Below the pieces are notes generated by a model that saw only the letters and a list, made by a program, of their open reading frames with translations, was not told where the DNA came from and searched no databases. Position numbers and translations under genes: made by a program. 64,000 bases of DNA from Planctomycetota bacterium. Lineage in GTDB: Bacteria > Planctomycetota > Phycisphaerae > Phycisphaerales > SM1A02. This document shows positions 60,923-64,000 of this stretch, in pieces. Where the stretch lies: positions 79,686 through 143,685 of the forward strand of contig RFON01000002.1 in NCBI GenBank assembly GCA_009926625.1. Reading direction: 5' to 3'. Each line of letters opens with the position of its first letter. Position 1 is the stretch's first letter.

Positions 60923-63900
60923 ATGCCGACCAGCGAGAAAGATGCAGTGCCGCGTTCACGCAAGCGATGGCTGAAGTGGATCGTCGCGGCCGCAGTCGCG
61001 TTGGTGGTTGCGCTGGCAGGCGTGATTGCACTTCTGCCATCACTGCTGTCAGGGGCATGGGGACGCTCGATCGTGGTCAACGCACTCGCACCCCATGTGC
61101 AGGGGAGCGTTTCCCTGAAGGAATTGTCGCTCTCGTGGGGGGGACCGCAGCGACTTGGCGGGCTTGAGGTCCTCGGACAGAACGGCGACCGCGTCGCTGT
61201 GGACATGGAGGTTGCAAGCGGGTTGTGGTCGTTGACCAAGCTGCGCGGACCAGTGCGAGTTCGGCTGTCCTGCGTAGTCCGCAGTGGCACCGCCGAGGAT
61301 GGATCGCTCACGATCGTGCAGATGCTGCGCGGCACTGCGCCAAGTGCCGCGCCAAACGCCGCGGCACAGCCTTCGTCTCCACCTGCTGCGCCACGCAGCA
61401 CGCAGCCATCCATGCTCGAGGCGTTCCGCGGCTCGGTACTCGAACTCGTGCGCGTTGATGTCGAAGTCACTGGCGGCGGTGACCGCCCAACGATCGCAGT
61501 CGAGAACCTGCATGGCACCAGCACGCTGGAGGCCGATGGAGTCTCGGTCGACCTCAGCGCGAACACCAAGGTGGGTGAACGCGCCGGCAACTTGTCCATC
61601 AAGGGCAGCGCATCCAAGTGCCTGACCCCAACCGGCGACTTGAGGATCGACACGCTCGCACTCGACTTCGATGTGACGGCAAGCGCACTCGCCGTGCCCG
61701 CCGCTGGATTCCCGCTGGTGATCGAACGCCTGAAGTGGAATGTGCTGTCGCAGGCGCTCGGCGACGAGGCGCGCGTGAAGGGCGAGGTCGTCTTGGCGCT
61801 GCCTTCGGGCGAGCAAGCCGCTTCCACCGTCGACCTGACCGCGCGCAAACCGTTCGACGCGGCGGCGCGTTCACTCGCAGGATCGGTCCGTGTCGAACGA
61901 CTGCCCACATCGGCGCTTGCTCCGTACCTGCCTGCACCACTTGATGCGAAGCGCGACATCGGCGCGTCCGTGACGGTGATGCTCGACCTCGATGGAACGC
62001 GCGGCACGCTCCAACTGCAGTCCGATCACATGCAAGTGAACGCCGCCGCTGCCGTGGACGGGGGCGGGACGCAACTGGTGCTTTCCCCAAGCAGCGTTCA
62101 GGTCGCGGTGCACCCAGCGAACGTTCCCAGCCTCGGGCTCGCCGAGCCGCTCGCCGTGCGCATGGACATCGGAAGCGCATCGCTCCCGCTCGGCGGCGGC
62201 ACGACCGACTGGAGCGCCTGCCAACTGCAGTGCCGCGTCGTGACCGCGCCTGCCGCGATTCGCTGCACGGATACGGTCACGCTTCCGCTTGGTGCGACGA
62301 CTTTGGATCTTCGTGCTGCGGGCGGCGCGGCGCCGCTCGAAGTGCGCGTCGATGGATCGATCGGCGGAGCTGCGTTCACGGCGGTGCAGTCGGTCGATGG
62401 TTGGACGCGGGCGATCAATGGTCCGTTGGATGCGCTCGCGGCGAAGGGCAGCGTGACGCTTGCTCCACTCGATGTCGCGAAGGCTTCGTGGCTGCCCGAG
62501 GACTTGCGCACCGCGCTCGTGCAGTCGACGATCACCAGCATCGCGGCGTCCGTGGAGCAGGATGGCAGCATGGCTGGCGGGCGTGCGTCGCTGCGGTTGA
62601 CGCTTGGCGACGCAGCGGTGGCTACGCGCTTGGCATGGGACAAGGATGCACTCTCGACAGAGCCCATCGAGTGCGTTCTTACGGTGGCGCCGAACTTGGT
62701 GGCGCGTCTTGCGCCCGCGGGTGTCGCCCTCGCCGAACCTGCGCGCGCGGAGGTTCGACTGGATGCCCTGCGGATGCCGTGGCAGCAGGTCAGTGCTGGG
62801 CGGTACCTGCCGACGAAGATCGAGGGCACGCTTCGCGTTCCGCTCTTGGCGGTGGCGCGCGCGCCGGGATTGGCTGCACCCGCGACGCTTCGCGATGTCG
62901 ATGTGAAGGGTTCGTTCGCTCCCGCCGTCGAGGCGAAGGGCGCTGCAGTTTCTGCTGTCCTGACCGCGCGTGTGCTCGCGGCAGCGAATGACGCGGCTCA
63001 GTTGCGAGGGTCAGTGGAGTGGCCGGATCTCGGGGCGCCATCCATGCGCGGTAGCACCGAGGTGACGATGGCCGGCGGATCGTCGCTTGCGTCGCTGCTC
63101 GACATCGGACCCGCGGCCGCGCTGCTCGCAGGTCCAGGCGCCATTCGAGCATCGGTTGAACGCGCCGCCGCCGATCAATTCGACTTCGATGTTTCGCTGC
63201 CGCGCCTCAAGCTCAAGGGTGCCGGTCTCGCGACGCTTGATCCGAAGGGCGCGACGCCGATGCGCATCGAACTGAAGCCGACGCAGTGTGCGTTCGACTT
63301 GCCCGCGGAAGTCGTCGAGCAATGGCTCGGCCTGCGAAGCGGCGCCGACTGGCAACAGTTGATGACCGCGGCAACTGGAAGGGCAATACGCGGAACGATC
63401 TCCGTCGAGTCGTGCGCCTGGCCTGGATCGATCGATGATGCATCGGCAGTCGCAACGGTGAAGATCGCCCCTGGTTCGATTGAAGCACCTGGTCGCGAGA
63501 AGGTGCAGTTCGACGAGGTGACGCTGTCGGTGAAGAGTCCACGGGTTGCCGAGCGAGCGCAGGCCGGCCTCGACGGGAGTTTCCGTGTCGGCGCTGGCGC
63601 CCCCGGGACATTGACCGTTGCGCTGGATGCGCGCGGTGATCTGCGTGCGATCGCATCGACCACCGCGTCGGCGCTCTCGCTGAAGGACAGTTCGCTGGGG
63701 ATCAAGGTCCCTGGCGCGCTGGCGGTCGAACTGCTGCGCTGGTCGGGACTCCAGTCGCCGAGCGCGAACGGCGCCGTTTCTCCATCGATCGGCGACATCA
63801 ACCTTGCATGCAATGTCCGCTCGCTGGCGCTGCCGATGTCGAGCGCTGCAAGCGGAAGTGCCGACCTGCGTCTCGACTTGGCTCCCTGTGCCGTGCAGTT

Positions 63901-64000
63901 GCCGGGGAAGCCTCGGCTTGGCGTCGGCGCGCTCGAAGTGGTGGTTCGATCATCGGGTCTGAACCGCGAACTCAACGCAGCCGTCAAGGGAACGCTGGCG
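60923..64000 (+). CDS. Large AsmA-like membrane-anchored protein, 3' end outside the window (partial)
   Basis: 1026 codons without a stop up to the last base. A basic start (RSRKRWLKW) leads into one membrane helix (IVAAAVALVVALAGVIALL), then a long beta-rich chain of AsmA/DUF748/TamB-like character: SIVVNALAPHVQGSVSLKEL, GPQRLGGLEVLGQNGDRVAV, and strand patterns with LDLDGTRGTLQLQSDHM throughout. An Ala/Pro linker occurs near residue 140 (PPAAPRSTQPS). Such proteins form periplasmic bridges moving lipids or assist outer-membrane assembly; this fits a planctomycete envelope but is an inference from fold-like composition. It is the last gene visible. Confidence 0.8.
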   Translation, partial: MPTSEKDAVPRSRKRWLKWIVAAAVALVVALAGVIALLPSLLSGAWGRSIVVNALAPHVQGSVSLKELSLSWGGPQRLGGLEVLGQNGDRVAVDMEVASGLWSLTKLRGPVRVRLSCVVRSGTAEDGSLTIVQMLRGTAPSAAPNAAAQPSSPPAAPRSTQPSMLEAFRGSVLELVRVDVEVTGGGDRPTIAVENLHGTSTLEADGVSVDLSANTKVGERAGNLSIKGSASKCLTPTGDLRIDTLALDFDVTASALAVPAAGFPLVIERLKWNVLSQALGDEARVKGEVVLALPSGEQAASTVDLTARKPFDAAARSLAGSVRVERLPTSALAPYLPAPLDAKRDIGASVTVMLDLDGTRGTLQLQSDHMQVNAAAAVDGGGTQLVLSPSSVQVAVHPANVPSLGLAEPLAVRMDIGSASLPLGGGTTDWSACQLQCRVVTAPAAIRCTDTVTLPLGATTLDLRAAGGAAPLEVRVDGSIGGAAFTAVQSVDGWTRAINGPLDALAAKGSVTLAPLDVAKASWLPEDLRTALVQSTITSIAASVEQDGSMAGGRASLRLTLGDAAVATRLAWDKDALSTEPIECVLTVAPNLVARLAPAGVALAEPARAEVRLDALRMPWQQVSAGRYLPTKIEGTLRVPLLAVARAPGLAAPATLRDVDVKGSFAPAVEAKGAAVSAVLTARVLAAANDAAQLRGSVEWPDLGAPSMRGSTEVTMAGGSSLASLLDIGPAAALLAGPGAIRASVERAAADQFDFDVSLPRLKLKGAGLATLDPKGATPMRIELKPTQCAFDLPAEVVEQWLGLRSGADWQQLMTAATGRAIRGTISVESCAWPGSIDDASAVATVKIAPGSIEAPGREKVQFDEVTLSVKSPRVAERAQAGLDGSFRVGAGAPGTLTVALDARGDLRAIASTTASALSLKDSSLGIKVPGALAVELLRWSGLQSPSANGAVSPSIGDINLACNVRSLALPMSSAASGSADLRLDLAPCAVQLPGKPRLGVGALEVVVRSSGLNRELNAAVKGTLA

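Overview
The window is GC-rich, tightly packed chromosomal DNA from a planctomycete, most likely of the Phycisphaerae type. The reasons are: dockerin-like calcium-loop repeats at the C-termini of three secreted proteins (ending near 12225, 22538 and 57793), a cysteine-rich module of planctomycete type, GldA/GldF/GldG/DUF4340 genes outside Bacteroidetes, and general bacterial housekeeping genes with 4-base ATGA overlaps. No phage, transposon, CRISPR array or rRNA was seen. The assignment rests on reading the sequence only.

Layout. 1-10.5 kb: end of trpS, a small Cys protein plus xerD, pdxA, an L,D-transpeptidase, 5-formyl-THF cyclo-ligase, glmS, a glutathione-peroxidase/secreted-protein/folP run, trxA and tRNA-Ala(GGC). 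10.5-22.9 kb: an accessory, cell-surface region with a polytopic membrane protein, a dockerin-type protein, three tandem SUMF1-fold proteins followed by an OprO/P-like porin, a transglutaminase-like protein, and an FG-GAP/VCBS protein divergent from it. 22.5-29.5 kb: a DUF1476 (ATPase-inhibitor zeta-like) protein, a 79-residue membrane peptide with a clear terminator, a four-gene Gld-type ABC exporter operon, a conserved unknown and a methyltransferase. 29.5-38 kb: a GH15 glycosidase downstream of acpP-fabF, an oppositely oriented fabG, then fabD, fabH, plsX and rpmF, making a type II fatty-acid cluster broken by the fabG inversion. 38.2-45.5 kb: rpsL, rpsG, a DinB-like protein, a large unknown, glpK and glpD. 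45.5-64 kb: unknown exported proteins, an SGNH hydrolase, sucD, purM, arfB, a beta-barrel protein, a metallophosphoesterase, a saccharopine-dehydrogenase-like/M3-peptidase pair, ispE, an S1/P1 nuclease, another FG-GAP/dockerin-type protein, nadA, and an AsmA-like protein cut by the window end.

Three observations stand out. The fabG frame has a perfect Shine-Dalgarno sequence but no ATG/GTG/TTG; the codon in the start position is ATC. Many genes have a TANNNT-type hexamer 6-12 nt upstream of the start codon and no Shine-Dalgarno, which suggests widespread leaderless or very-short-leader mRNAs. At two divergent gene pairs (20.2 kb and 56.95 kb) the two -10 boxes overlap. The triple SUMF1-plus-porin locus is the best candidate for an undescribed surface system.
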